Shown: piece by piece, positions 36,247-45,512 of the stretch
How positions within the stretch are numbered: the first letter of the stretch is position 1
How the letters are laid out: each line of letters starts with the position of its first letter
NCBI RefSeq assembly: GCF_023702065.1
Contig: NZ_QFDM01000003.1
Location: 310,001-374,000 of the forward strand
Source of the DNA: Methanoculleus oceani
GTDB lineage: Archaea; Halobacteriota; Methanomicrobia; Methanomicrobiales; Methanoculleaceae
Direction of reading: 5' to 3'
Length of the DNA: 64,000 bases
Notes under the pieces: model-generated
The model's database searches: none
Told to the model about the DNA's origin: nothing
What the model saw: only the letters and a program-made list of their open reading frames with translations
Made by a program: the position numbers and the translations under genes

Positions 36247-36522
36247 ACGTCCTGCTCACGACCGTCGGGAACTATACGGTCGACGCGATAGTTAACCGTT
36301 CTGTCGACGCGAGAGCGGCGTTCCCCGGAGCCCCGACAACACGAGCAAACGCGAGGATTTGAGGAGAAATTCCCGGACCGTACAAAAGAACCTCTGCAGG
36401 GGAGATAACCTGAAAACCTGCTATTCTGCCGGAATTCCCGACACATTGATATAGAATTATCCGGGTATAGCCCTCTTCTCTCTGCCCGGGGGAGTGCATA
36501 CCGGGATTCTGGTGATCGCGTG

Positions 36523-37584
36523 ATGTCGCATGGTGAGGGAGACGGCGGGAAGAGCGGATATAAACCCGCCCTTATCTCATGGAACGTCACCTACCGGTGC
36601 AATCTGCGGTGCGCCCACTGCTACATGGATGCCGGGGACGGGGGAGGGGCTCCGGAACTCTCCACCAGTGAAGCAAAGATGCTCATCGACCAGGTTGCGC
36701 AGGTAGGCTCCCCGGTGATGATCCTCAGCGGCGGAGAGCCCCTGCTACGGGACGATATCTTCGAGATCGCCGAATATGGGACGCGCCGGGGGCTCAGGAT
36801 GGTCATCGGAACGAATGGGACCCTGATCGACGACCGCACCGCGGTGCGGCTCGCCGGGGCGGGCATCAGGAAAGCGGCGATAAGCCTGGACTCTGCCGAT
36901 CCGGGAGTTCACGACCGGTTCAGGGGGGTTCGGGGTGCCTGGGAGCGTGCCGTCGCGGGCATCGGGGCCTGCAGGGATGCCGGTATTCCCGTCCAGGTGC
37001 ACACGACGGTAACCCTGCAGAACCACCGCGAGCTGGAGGCTATCGCGGAATTCGGGGAAAAACTCGGGGTGCACGACTTCCAGTTCTTCTTCCTCGTCCC
37101 CACGGGGAGGGGAAAGGAGGTCGTCGACATCTCCCCGGAGATGTACGAAGCCCTGATCCGGGAGATTCTCCGGCTGAGGGCGGAGAGGGACCTCTTCATC
37201 CGCCCGACGTGCGCCCCGCAGTACGTGCGGATTGCATCAACGATGGGTCTCCCCGTAGCACAGGGGGAGCGGGGATGCATCGCCGGCATACGGTACTGCA
37301 GGATAGACCCAACAGGCGAGGTTACCCCCTGCCCCTACCTCCCCCTGAGTCTTGGGAATATCCGCACAACCTCGTTTGCAGAGATCTGGAACGGGTCGGA
37401 GATCTTTACAAACCTCCGCTCCGGCGAGGCTTTGATGGGGAAATGCGGCAGGTGCGAGTACCGCTCCACCTGCGGGGGGTGCCGTGCGCGGGCATACGGG
37501 CTTACGGAAGTGGTATCGCACGCCGGCGATTACCTGGCACAAGACCCCTGGTGCCTGTACGAGCCGGGGGAGAGGGTGAGGTGA
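36523..37584 (+). CDS. ahbD: Fe-coproporphyrin decarboxylase AhbD (heme b synthase)
   Basis: A 353-residue radical SAM/SPASM enzyme for the last step of the siroheme-derived pathway: two oxidative decarboxylations turn Fe-coproporphyrin III into heme b. The SAM cluster motif is CNLRCAHC (about 27-34), then ILSGGEPLL. AhbD-specific features are VPTGRG, RPTCAPQYVRI, and GCIAGIRYCRIDPTGEVTPCPYLPL. The auxiliary cluster Cys are in CGRCEYRSTCGGCRARA and DPWC. I call it AhbD rather than AhbC because the CAPQY segment and the C-terminal half agree with AhbD. The start at ATG 36523 has GGTGATC five bases upstream. It is first in a four-gene operon. Confidence 0.85.
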   Translation: MSHGEGDGGKSGYKPALISWNVTYRCNLRCAHCYMDAGDGGGAPELSTSEAKMLIDQVAQVGSPVMILSGGEPLLRDDIFEIAEYGTRRGLRMVIGTNGTLIDDRTAVRLAGAGIRKAAISLDSADPGVHDRFRGVRGAWERAVAGIGACRDAGIPVQVHTTVTLQNHRELEAIAEFGEKLGVHDFQFFFLVPTGRGKEVVDISPEMYEALIREILRLRAERDLFIRPTCAPQYVRIASTMGLPVAQGERGCIAGIRYCRIDPTGEVTPCPYLPLSLGNIRTTSFAEIWNGSEIFTNLRSGEALMGKCGRCEYRSTCGGCRARAYGLTEVVSHAGDYLAQDPWCLYEPGERVR

Positions 37585-38076
37585 ATGCAACTCGATCCGC
37601 GTGACCGGGTGCTTCTCCAGCAGGTGCAGGACAACTTCCCCCTCGACCCCCGGCCGTACAGGGTTCTCGGCGAAGTGCTCGGGATGCCGGAGCGGGAGGT
37701 GATGGGGCGGCTGACCGGCCTCTCCCGCCGGGGGGTGATCAAGCATATCGCACCGATCCTCGAACCCGGAAGCGTCGGCATCCGCGCCTCCACGCTCGTT
37801 GCAATGCGGGTGCCGGAAGAGCGGATTCACGAGGTCGCGGCGATCGTGAACGAGTACGACAGCGTGTCCCACAACTACCGCCGCGACGACGACTACAACC
37901 TCTGGTTCACCATCGCCGCGGCAGACGAAGAGGAACTTCTCGGGATACTCGAGGAGATCATGCGACGGTCGATGATCCCTCCCGGGGATATCCTGAACCT
38001 CCCGATGGTGCGGAGGTTCAAACTCGACGTCCGGTTCCGGTTTCTCGCGGAGGATGACGATGATGGACGAGGTTGA
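37585..38076 (+). CDS. ahbA: Siroheme decarboxylase subunit (AhbA-like)
   Basis: A 163-residue Lrp/AsnC-fold protein. An N-terminal winged-helix region (LDPRDRVLLQQVQDNFPLDPRPYRVLGEVLG) is followed by an effector-type alpha/beta domain with GIRASTLVAMRVPEERI and SHNYRRDDDYNLWFTIAA. AhbA and AhbB together decarboxylate the acetate side chains of siroheme at C12 and C18 to give 12,18-didecarboxysiroheme; despite the fold they are enzymes, not regulators. The ATG follows the ahbD stop directly, with AGGTGA upstream, showing tight coupling. Assignment as A versus B is from memory of homologues and could be reversed. Confidence 0.8.
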   Translation: MQLDPRDRVLLQQVQDNFPLDPRPYRVLGEVLGMPEREVMGRLTGLSRRGVIKHIAPILEPGSVGIRASTLVAMRVPEERIHEVAAIVNEYDSVSHNYRRDDDYNLWFTIAAADEEELLGILEEIMRRSMIPPGDILNLPMVRRFKLDVRFRFLAEDDDDGRG

Positions 38077-38557
38077 TAGGGAACTACTCAGATTGACACA
38101 GGACGGCATCGGGCTTGAGGAGAGGCCGTTTCTCCATGCGGCAAGGAGACTTCGGATCAGCGAAGAGGAGGTCGTCGCCCGGCTGCGAAGGCTCAGGCAG
38201 ACCGGTGTCGTCCGCCGGTTCGGGACGAGGATCAATCCCCGGAAGGCCGAACTGGTGGCGAACGCCATGGTGGTCTGGAGCGTTCCTTCGGATCGTATCG
38301 CCGGGATCGGAGCCGTCATGGCAGAGAGCCCCGATGTAACCCATTGCTACGAACGCCGCACCATCCCCGGCCACTGGGAGTACAACCTCTACACCGTGCT
38401 CCACTGCCGCGATAGGGAGGACGCGCACCGCAGGGTCGCGGCCCTCTCCCGGGCGACCGGTGCCGTCGATTACCGGGTTCTCTTCAGCACCGAGGAGTTC
38501 AAGCGGCGGCCGAGCGGCCGCATCGAGCCTGCAAAAGAGCCGGAGCGTCTGCAATGA
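38060..38557 (+). CDS. ahbB: Siroheme decarboxylase subunit (AhbB-like)
   Basis: A 165-residue partner of the preceding subunit, with the same Lrp/AsnC fold. Features are VVRRFGTRINPRKAELVANAMVVW, SHCY-like THCYERRTIPGHWEYNLYTVLH and a C-terminal DYRVLFSTEEFKRR, which match the second siroheme decarboxylase subunit. ATG 38060 has GGAGG six bases upstream and overlaps the end of ahbA by 17 bases, so both are translated together. In place of the Trp-Pro-Tyr-Asn of many homologues it has Trp-Glu-Tyr-Asn. Confidence 0.8.
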   Translation: MMDEVDRELLRLTQDGIGLEERPFLHAARRLRISEEEVVARLRRLRQTGVVRRFGTRINPRKAELVANAMVVWSVPSDRIAGIGAVMAESPDVTHCYERRTIPGHWEYNLYTVLHCRDREDAHRRVAALSRATGAVDYRVLFSTEEFKRRPSGRIEPAKEPERLQ

Positions 38558-39750
38558 ACCGGATCACGAGATACATCCATGCAAAAGGCACGGTCAGCGA
38601 GGTGCTCCGACACCGTGCCGGCGAGAGAACACCGAGCGGAATGCTCGCATTCTCCGATATCCGCCGGCCGGTCGTCTTCTGGAATATCACGAACCGGTGC
38701 AACCTGCTCTGCTCTCACTGCTACATCCGGGCAGGGCCGGGACAGCAGCGGGGGAATGAGCTGACGACTGAGGAGGCGCTCGATCTAATCGACGACCTTG
38801 CAGCGATGCGGGTCCCGCTCCTGCTCTTCTCCGGGGGCGAGCCGCTGATCCGGGAGGATTTCTGGGAACTCGCCGGGCACGCGAAGGATCGCGGCCTTAC
38901 CACCGCCCTGAGCACCAACGGCACGCTGATCACGCCCGCCGCTGCACGGCGGCTCCGCGATGCGGGGGTGGAGTACGCGGGGGTATCGCTCGACGGGGCG
39001 ACTGCACGGACGCATGACGGCATGCGAAACGTCCCGGGGAGCTTTGACCTGGCCGTCTCGGCGCTCAAAAACTGCAGGTCCGCCGGGCTGAAGTGCGGGG
39101 TCCGGGTGACCGCAACCAGGGAGAACCGCACCGAGATCCCCGCCCTCATCGACCTCTCCCAGGACGTCGGGGCGGAACGGTTCTGCGTCTACTGGCTGGT
39201 CCCGAGCGGCCGGGGAAGCGAGGGCTACGACGCCCTGCAACTCCGATCCCACGAGGTTGTTGATCTGCTCGACCTGCTCATCAAGAGGGCGCACGATGTG
39301 GACCCGTCAGCCATGGAGTTTCTCACGGTCGACGCGCCCCAGGACGCCGTATACCTGCTCGAGAGATTGCAGGAGGAGAACCCGCCGGTATACGAGAATA
39401 TGTGCACGCTCCTCGCACGCTCCGGTGTCGGGTGCAGCGCAGGGGACCGCATTGCAAACATCGATCCGTCCGGCGACGTTTACCCCTGCCAGTTCGCCCA
39501 GGTGGACGAACTCAAGGTAGGGAGCATCAGGGAGAAGCCCTTCAGCGCCATCTGGAACGATTCGAAAAACCGCATCCTTGCCGACTTCCGGAGAAAGAAG
39601 GACCTGGTCGGGGGGTCCTGCGGAAGATGCTCCTACCGCGACCGCTGCGGCGGGGGGTGCAGGGTTCGTGCATTTGCCGATACCGGCGATCTCTGGGCTG
39701 AAGACCCGCTCTGCCCCATCCGCCGCGAGGAGCCCCGGGGCCGGCCGTGA
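38554..39750 (+). CDS. ahbC: 12,18-didecarboxysiroheme deacetylase AhbC (NirJ-like)
   Basis: A 398-residue radical SAM/SPASM enzyme that removes the two acetate chains at C2 and C7 to give Fe-coproporphyrin III, the AhbD substrate. The N-terminus RPVVFWNITNRCNLLCSHCY carries the cluster, then LFSGGEPLI. GRGSEGYDALQLRSHE and EFLTVDAPQDAVYLLERLQEENP match the AhbC/NirJ group. SPASM cysteines are in GVGCSAGD ... YPCQF and CGRCSYRDRCGGGC. Its ATG overlaps the ahbB stop (ATGA). NirJ of heme d1 synthesis is the closest alternative, but no other nir genes are present. Confidence 0.85.
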   Translation: MNRITRYIHAKGTVSEVLRHRAGERTPSGMLAFSDIRRPVVFWNITNRCNLLCSHCYIRAGPGQQRGNELTTEEALDLIDDLAAMRVPLLLFSGGEPLIREDFWELAGHAKDRGLTTALSTNGTLITPAAARRLRDAGVEYAGVSLDGATARTHDGMRNVPGSFDLAVSALKNCRSAGLKCGVRVTATRENRTEIPALIDLSQDVGAERFCVYWLVPSGRGSEGYDALQLRSHEVVDLLDLLIKRAHDVDPSAMEFLTVDAPQDAVYLLERLQEENPPVYENMCTLLARSGVGCSAGDRIANIDPSGDVYPCQFAQVDELKVGSIREKPFSAIWNDSKNRILADFRRKKDLVGGSCGRCSYRDRCGGGCRVRAFADTGDLWAEDPLCPIRREEPRGRP

Positions 39751-39952
39751 CCCGGAACGCCTGGCGGTGCAAAAACCCGGGTATCTCCAGAAGTCGATTT
39801 TACAGACGCTCCTGGCTGCAAAGTCCGTTCTGAACATCCGTTTCCAGCACGCAGTTACTTTTATGATGACCAACCGGGATGTGGGGGCACGCCCGCCGGG
39901 GAGAGCAGCGGTGTATGACCGGCCGGGGCGAGAGGATTGCAGGTGAGGGCGT

Positions 39953-42076
39953 ATGGATCAGAGAAGAAAGATAGATGAGAAGAGCAAGCAGGAACAGCTC
40001 GACGAATTCCGCCAGGACCCGGAGCAGGAGTACCTGACGACAAACCAGGGGGTTCGCGTAAGCCATACCGACGACGCGTTAAAAGCGGGGGAGCGGGGGC
40101 CGACGCTCCTCGAGGACTTTCACTTCCGCGAGAAACTGACGCATTTCGACCACGAGCGGATTCCCGAGCGAGTCGTCCACGCCCGGGGCTCGGGTGCTCA
40201 CGGTTACTTTCAGGTCTACGAACCGATGACCGAGTACACGAGCGCGGCGTTTCTCCAGGATCCGGGGAAGAAGACGCCGGTCTTCGTCCGGTTCTCGACC
40301 GTCGTGGGATTTCGGGGGTCCGCCGACACGGTCAGGGACGTCCGGGGGTTCGCGACGAAATTCTACACCGAAGAGGGGAACTACGACCTCGTCGGCAACA
40401 ACATGCCGATCTTCTTCATCGTGGACGCGATCAAGTTCCCCGATCTCGTCCACGCCATCAAACCGGAGCAGCACCACCAGATGCCGCAGGCCTCCGCCGC
40501 CCACGACACGTTCTGGGACTTTGTGGGGAACCTGCCTGAGATCACCCACATGATCATGTGGGTCCTCTCGGACCGTGCGCTCCCGCGGAGCTACCGGATG
40601 ATGGAGGGGTTCGGGGTCAACACCTTCCGGTTCGTCAACGCCGAAGGGAAGGCGCGGTTCGTCAAGTTCCACTGGCGGCCGCTGCTCGGCGTCCATTCGC
40701 TCGTCTGGGACGAGACACAGAAGATTGCCGGAAAAGACCCGGATTTCAATCGCCGCGACCTCTGGGAGGCGATCGAGATGGGGGACTACCCGGAGTTCGA
40801 GTTCGGGGTGCAGCTGATCGAGGAGGCGGACGAACACAACTTCGACTTCGATATCCTGGACGCGACGAAGATCTGGCCCGAGGAGGAGGTGCCGATCCGG
40901 TGGATCGGGAAGATGACCTTAAACCAGAACCCGGACAACTTCTTCGCCGAGACCGAGCAGGTCGCCTTCTGTCCGGCGAACGTCGTGCCGGGGATCGACC
41001 TCTCAAACGACCCGCTCCTCCAGGGCCGGCTCTTCTCATACCTGGATACCCAGTTGATACGCCTTGGCGGTCCGAACTTCCAGGAGATCCCGATCAACCG
41101 GACGCTCGCGCCCGTCGCGAACAACCAGCGGGAAGGCTACAACCGGATGACGATCAACATGGGCGAGAGCAGTTACTTCCCGAACGCCCTCGGCGGGAAC
41201 AAGCCCCGGCCGGCAACGGCGAAGGAGGGCGGCTTCGTCCACTACCAGGAGAAGATCGAGGGCAAGAAGATCCGTGCACGGAGCGAGAAGTTCAACGACC
41301 ACTTCAGCCAGGCGAAGCTCTTCTGGAACAGCATGTCGGATGCAGAGAAGGAGCATATCGTCAAGGCCTTCCACTTCGAGCTCGGGAAGGTCTCCGATGC
41401 GGGGGTCCGCAAAAGGGTGGTGGACCTCATGAACAACGTCGACGGTGATCTCGCAATACGGATCGCCGAAGGGATCGGGGTGCCGGGCCCGGCAGAGAAG
41501 GGCGGGTCCTCCGGGACGAAGAAGTCCCCGAACCTCAGCCAGGAGAGGACCGTCAAAGACACCATCAAGAGCAGGAAGGTCGCGATCCTCGCCATGGAGG
41601 GCTACAACCACGATGAGGTGATGCGGGTCAAGAAAGCGCTCAAAGATGCCGGAGCCCATCCGCAGATCATCTCGCAGTTCCACGGCAAGATCAAGTCCGC
41701 CGACGGTAAAGAGATGGAGGTGGACAAGAGTTACGTCACCACCACCTCCGTCGTGTACGACGCCGTGTATGTCCCGGGCGGGATGCATGCAGAGACCCTG
41801 AAGAACCAGGGGTATGCTATCCACTTCGTCAACGAGGCCTTCAAGCACTGCAAGCCGATCGGGGCGATGGGAGAAGGCATCGAGCTGCTGAAGGCATCGG
41901 ACATCAAGGGCGTGACCTTTGCCGATGCCGGCTCCGGAGGAGAGGCCGTCTCCGAGATGGGGGTCGTGACCTGCGGGAGCCAGGGGAACGTGAACTCGTT
42001 TGCCGAACAGTTCAAGACGGCCATTGCCCGGCACCGCCACTGGGACCGGGAGAAGAAGGAGCAGGTGCCTGCCTGA
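39953..42076 (+). CDS. katE: Large-subunit heme catalase (KatE/HPII type)
   Basis: A 707-residue clade 2 catalase that breaks down hydrogen peroxide. The core (about 25-490) holds the distal His76 in RVVHARGSGAHGYF, the Asn pair N149-N150 in DLVGNNMPIFF, and the proximal heme Tyr363 in GRLFSYLDTQLIRLGGPNF. A C-terminal class I glutamine-amidotransferase-like domain (about 560-700; KVAILAMEGYNHDEV, YVPGGMH) lacks an obvious Cys-His pair, as in HPII. An AGGTGA precedes the ATG by six bases. It lies 202 bases after ahbC in the same direction, so heme supply and heme use are neighbours. A weak TATA (CTTTTATGAT, about 39856) may give it a separate promoter. Confidence 0.93.
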   Translation: MDQRRKIDEKSKQEQLDEFRQDPEQEYLTTNQGVRVSHTDDALKAGERGPTLLEDFHFREKLTHFDHERIPERVVHARGSGAHGYFQVYEPMTEYTSAAFLQDPGKKTPVFVRFSTVVGFRGSADTVRDVRGFATKFYTEEGNYDLVGNNMPIFFIVDAIKFPDLVHAIKPEQHHQMPQASAAHDTFWDFVGNLPEITHMIMWVLSDRALPRSYRMMEGFGVNTFRFVNAEGKARFVKFHWRPLLGVHSLVWDETQKIAGKDPDFNRRDLWEAIEMGDYPEFEFGVQLIEEADEHNFDFDILDATKIWPEEEVPIRWIGKMTLNQNPDNFFAETEQVAFCPANVVPGIDLSNDPLLQGRLFSYLDTQLIRLGGPNFQEIPINRTLAPVANNQREGYNRMTINMGESSYFPNALGGNKPRPATAKEGGFVHYQEKIEGKKIRARSEKFNDHFSQAKLFWNSMSDAEKEHIVKAFHFELGKVSDAGVRKRVVDLMNNVDGDLAIRIAEGIGVPGPAEKGGSSGTKKSPNLSQERTVKDTIKSRKVAILAMEGYNHDEVMRVKKALKDAGAHPQIISQFHGKIKSADGKEMEVDKSYVTTTSVVYDAVYVPGGMHAETLKNQGYAIHFVNEAFKHCKPIGAMGEGIELLKASDIKGVTFADAGSGGEAVSEMGVVTCGSQGNVNSFAEQFKTAIARHRHWDREKKEQVPA

Positions 42077-42097
42077 CACAGTTTGTTGCAAGAAGAG

Positions 42098-42127
42098 CCG
42101 GGGAAGGCCTCCCCGGAGATTCTTTTT
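42098..42127 (+). terminator. Hairpin plus T-tract terminator after katE
   Basis: A perfect 7-bp stem (CCGGGGA / TCCCCGG) with a 5-base loop is followed within seven bases by five T. It lies between convergent katE and the DUF3887-like gene and probably ends the catalase transcript. Confidence 0.55.
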
Positions 42128-42145
42128 CCGTTCAGGTAAAACGCT

Positions 42146-42592
42146 TTAGCTGCGCAGCTTCGGCGAGTTGAACCAGAGCCCATAGAGCCTGTGCGATTCG
42201 TCGCCCTTTCTGAAGACGAACCGGAGAGCAACGCCGTCCTCCTGCTCGAACTCCCCCTTGTAGGTTACGGCGATGTATTCGCCGGTCTCGGTGACGACAG
42301 GATCTCTTCTGGATTCGTAGAGCCCGATCCGGGATGTAACATGTTCGCGGTTCTGCTCGAACGCGGCCTCGTCGAGGCCCTGTCTCATCTCTGCGCTGAA
42401 GTCGCGGGAGTAGATCGTGTAGTTGCCTTCGTTGAAGCCCTGCATGAGGTTGTCGGCGATCGGGTCTGCATATGCAAGCACCTCCGCCTTCACTTCCTCG
42501 GATACCACGGTCTCCTGGCTCATGCAGCCGGATGCAGCGACCGCGGCGAGAGCCACAAGAACGGCAAGAAACGAGACGTGAGAGAGACTCAT
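42146..42592 (-). CDS. DUF3887-like lipoprotein (full-length copy)
   Basis: A 148-residue exported protein. The signal peptide ends at a lipobox-like AASGC (Cys23). The mature domain includes EVLAYADPIADNLMQGFNEGNYT, YSRDFSAEMRQGLDEAAF, EYIAVTYKGEFEQEDG and FRKGDESHRLYGLWFNSP, matching DUF3887. It is the most complete of three copies in the window (the others are at 27212 and 58760). Function unknown; in bacteria DUF3887 domains occur in secreted proteins, sometimes beside hydrolases. The start at 42592 is placed at the signal peptide; an ORF extends upstream without family sequence. Confidence 0.75.
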   Translation of the reverse strand: MSLSHVSFLAVLVALAAVAASGCMSQETVVSEEVKAEVLAYADPIADNLMQGFNEGNYTIYSRDFSAEMRQGLDEAAFEQNREHVTSRIGLYESRRDPVVTETGEYIAVTYKGEFEQEDGVALRFVFRKGDESHRLYGLWFNSPKLRS

Positions 42593-42802
42593 AATAGAGT
42601 GTCGAACCGGCGGATGATGAATATTGGGGTCGGACCGTCGGGGGAGAGGCAGGACGCAGACGGAAGGGAGAACCGCAGAGGCTACCGGAACGATGCAGGG
42701 GTTGTCGGGAGCGGATATCCGTCCGGGGCATCTCGTCGCTCTCCCCCGGTCCCCGACTTGGACCCTGTGCCAATCGGGTACGCGAGACAGGTATGCACCC
42801 CA

Positions 42803-42810
42803 TTTTATAA
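42803..42810 (+). promoter_or_regulatory. Putative TATA box for the PAS protein gene
   Basis: TTTTATAA is centred about 24 bases before a GTG at 42830. This spacing fits a leaderless archaeal transcript and was used to place the start of the PAS gene. Confidence 0.5.
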
Positions 42811-42829
42811 CGTCCCTGGTCATCTCGGA

Positions 42830-43528
42830 GTGACTGGACCCGATGAACCCGCATCCCCGCTCCCGCCAGAACTGCAATCCACGCTGGCCATACTTGACGC
42901 GCTCGACGAGGGGATATTCCTCGTCGATCGGAGCAACAGGGTGATCTCGGTCAACCGCTGGCTCGCGTCTTTTTTTGGCCTCGATCGAGACGCCCTCGCC
43001 GGGATCGATATCGACTGTTTCATGCGCCGGTACCTCCCGGCGTGCGTTGCGGACGACGAACGGACGGCGAGGATAACAGCATCGTTCCCGGATTGGCAGG
43101 ACTTCCCCGATACCCCCTGCACCATCCGCACCCCGGGGGCTGAGGAGCGCGAACTCCTCATCTCCGGCAACCGGATCGAGGACGGGCGGCTCGAGGGCAT
43201 GGGGATCGTCCGGTTCCGGGAGATCACCGGGGAGATGCGTGCAAAACAGGAACTGCTGGCGTGCACGGCGAAGTACAGAACCATATTCGATTCCCTCGAC
43301 GCAGGGTTCTCTATCATCGAGATGATCTTTCATGCCGGTGACAGACCGGCCGACTACCGCTTCATCGAGACTAACCGGGCGTTCGAGAGGCTGACGGGGA
43401 TGCACGATGTAGCGGGAAAGACGATGCGGGAACTTGCCCCGGGCCACGAAGAGCACTGGTTCGAGATCTTCGGCGCCGTTGCCAGGACCGGTGAGGCCAG
43501 ACGCTTCGTCCAGACGGCAAAATGCTAG
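42830..43528 (+). CDS. Truncated PAS sensor protein (no kinase domain)
   Basis: A 232-residue protein with one full PAS domain (about 12-130; LDALDEGIFLVDRSNRVISVN, MGIVRFREITGE) and most of a second (about 140-232; FDSLDAGFSIIEMIF, NRAFERLTGMHDV). It stops in the middle of the second PAS, at the point where homologous kinases continue with the last strands, so it looks like the front end of a sensor kinase that lost the rest. The downstream 270 bases carry no recognisable kinase sequence. The start GTG 42830 is set by the TATA box. It may still make a soluble PAS protein, or be a pseudogene. Confidence 0.6.
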   Translation: MTGPDEPASPLPPELQSTLAILDALDEGIFLVDRSNRVISVNRWLASFFGLDRDALAGIDIDCFMRRYLPACVADDERTARITASFPDWQDFPDTPCTIRTPGAEERELLISGNRIEDGRLEGMGIVRFREITGEMRAKQELLACTAKYRTIFDSLDAGFSIIEMIFHAGDRPADYRFIETNRAFERLTGMHDVAGKTMRELAPGHEEHWFEIFGAVARTGEARRFVQTAKC

Positions 43529-43740
43529 ACCTCCTCGGGCATTCCCGACGCCCGGTACGAGGAGAAAAGGTGGACGAAGATGAGACATTTGCCGAAGAGA
43601 TCAAAGGGACTGCTAGAACAGCATACGGATCGCTGCCCCCACTCCCCGAACGCCGGCGTTCGTTCGATGTTCCATTGTCGCCCTCTTCACCCGGAATGAC
43701 AGGACCGGGACAGTACGACAAACACCGCTTCGCAGAGGCG

Positions 43741-43755
43741 TTATATTTATATTGG
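43741..43755 (+). promoter_or_regulatory. Putative TATA box for kdpABC
   Basis: TTATATTTATATTGG, with a second A/T block (TATATAT) at 43780-43786, lies 45-60 bases before the kdpA ATG. The first would give a leader of about 25 bases. In other organisms kdp is induced by low potassium; no operator is evident here. Confidence 0.45.
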
Positions 43756-43798
43756 TAGGAAGCGTCTTTCCATAACAATATATATCGGACGGCATACG

Positions 43799-45508
43799 AT
43801 GGCACAACCTGAGCCGTTCCTCGATGGGTTACTCTTCATCGCGTTCCTCGCAGCAGTCACCGTCGCAGGGGTGCTCTTTGGCCGGTACATGGCGCACGTG
43901 TTCTCCGGGGGCTACTCCCGCGGCATCCCCGGAGCACTGGAGGCCCGGCTCTTTCGCTTTGTCGGCACGTCTGCCGACGAGGAGGAGGATTGGAAGGGAT
44001 ACGCACGGGACATGCTCATCTTCAACGGCATCGGATTTCTTGCTCTCCTCGCGCTTCTCCTGCTGCAGGGGTATCTTCCGTTCAACCCGGAAGGCTTCGG
44101 CGCATTCGACCCCGTCACGGCGCTCCACACGGCGGCGAGCTTCGTCACCAACACCAACTACCAGATATACGCAGGAGAGGTCTCCGCGAGTTACCTGACC
44201 CAGATGGCCGGCTTTACCGTCCAGAACTTCCTCTCGGCCGCCACCGGGATCTGCATCGCCGTCGCGGTGATGCGGGGAGTCACCCGCCGGTCGACCGACC
44301 GGATCGGCAACTTCCGGGTGGACGTGACCCGGTGCGTCCTCTACATACTCCTCCCGGTTGCATTCGCCGCCGCCCTCCTGCTCGTCTCGCAGGGGGTCAT
44401 CCAGAACGTCGACCCTTACGTGCATGCCGCGGGGTACGGCCCGGCCGGACCGCAGACGATCGCCATGGGGCCTGTCGCCTCCCAGGAAGCCGTCAAGGAG
44501 TTCGGCACGAACGGGGGCGGGTTCTTCAACGCCAACTCCGCCCACCCCTACGAGAACCCGACACCGTTCACCAACCTCGCAGAGATCTTCCTGATCCTGC
44601 TGATCCCGGTCTCGCTGCCCTTTGTCTTCGGGCGGATGGCCGGGTCCATGCGGCAGGGGTGGGCCATCTACGCCGTCATGCTCGTGCTCTATCTCGCCGC
44701 CCTCGGCATGCTCTATGCTGCGGAACTGGGCGGCAACCCGCTCGCGGGGCAGTTCGGCGTGACCGGGATCTCGATGGAGGGAAAAGAAGTCCGTTTCGGG
44801 CTCGGCGGCACCGCCCTCTTTGCCGCCTCCACCACCGCGACGTCCTGTGGGGCGGTCAACGCCATGTTTGACTCCTTCATGCCGATTGCGGGCATGATAC
44901 CGATGTTCCTGATCCTGCTCGGCGAAGTCGTCTTCGGCGGGGTGGGATCGGGGTTCTATACCTTCATAGGTTTTATCGTGCTCGCCGTCTTCATCGCCGG
45001 TCTGATGATTGGGAGATCCCCCGAGTATCTCGGAAAGAAGATCGAGGTCCAGGAGATGCGCATGGCCGCTCTCACGGTCCTGGTGCCGGGCGTGCTCGTC
45101 CTCATCCTCACGGGGATCGCCCTGCTCCTCCCCGGCACGGCCGGAGCGATGCACAATCCGGGTCCGCACGGCCTTTCCGAACTCGTCTACACGCTTGCCT
45201 CCCAATCAAACAACAACGGGAGCGCATTTGCCGGGTTCGATGCTTCAGGGATGTTTTATGCACTTACCGGCGCCGTCGCGATGGCCATCGGGCGGTTCGT
45301 CCCGGCGGTCGCAATGCTTGCCCTCGCCGGATCGATAGCACAGAAGAAGACCGTCCCGCCGGGACCCGGGACTCTGCCCACCGCATCGGCAACATTCACC
45401 GTCTGGACGATCCTGGTGATCCTGATCGTCGGGGCGCTCACGTTCTTCCCCCTCTTCGCCATGGGGCCGATCGCCGACCACCTGCTACTGCTCTCCGGGG
45501 GCGGATGA
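43799..45508 (+). CDS. kdpA: K+-transporting ATPase, KdpA subunit
   Basis: Channel-like K+-binding subunit of the high-affinity Kdp pump, 569 residues and about ten TM segments. The four selectivity-filter regions are visible: [45 protein letters not shown] and [11 protein letters not shown]. Length and order fit the family. It heads kdpA-kdpB-kdpC-kdpD, with four bases before kdpB. No kdpF-like short ORF is seen before kdpA. Confidence 0.96.
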   Translation: MAQPEPFLDGLLFIAFLAAVTVAGVLFGRYMAHVFSGGYSRGIPGALEARLFRFVGTSADEEEDWKGYARDMLIFNGIGFLALLALLLLQGYLPFNPEGFGAFDPVTALHTAASFVTNTNYQIYAGEVSASYLTQMAGFTVQNFLSAATGICIAVAVMRGVTRRSTDRIGNFRVDVTRCVLYILLPVAFAAALLLVSQGVIQNVDPYVHAAGYGPAGPQTIAMGPVASQEAVKEFGTNGGGFFNANSAHPYENPTPFTNLAEIFLILLIPVSLPFVFGRMAGSMRQGWAIYAVMLVLYLAALGMLYAAELGGNPLAGQFGVTGISMEGKEVRFGLGGTALFAASTTATSCGAVNAMFDSFMPIAGMIPMFLILLGEVVFGGVGSGFYTFIGFIVLAVFIAGLMIGRSPEYLGKKIEVQEMRMAALTVLVPGVLVLILTGIALLLPGTAGAMHNPGPHGLSELVYTLASQSNNNGSAFAGFDASGMFYALTGAVAMAIGRFVPAVAMLALAGSIAQKKTVPPGPGTLPTASATFTVWTILVILIVGALTFFPLFAMGPIADHLLLLSGGG

Positions 45509-45512
45509 CCCG

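Noticed and set aside
37585-38557. Two Lrp/AsnC-type transcription regulators
   Set aside because: The fold is right but sequence and operon context between AhbD and AhbC identify them as siroheme decarboxylase subunits.
43522-43758. Small plus-strand frame (78 codons) before kdpA as a possible KdpF
   Set aside because: It is hydrophilic and Arg/Glu/Pro-rich; KdpF is a single hydrophobic helix of about 30 residues.
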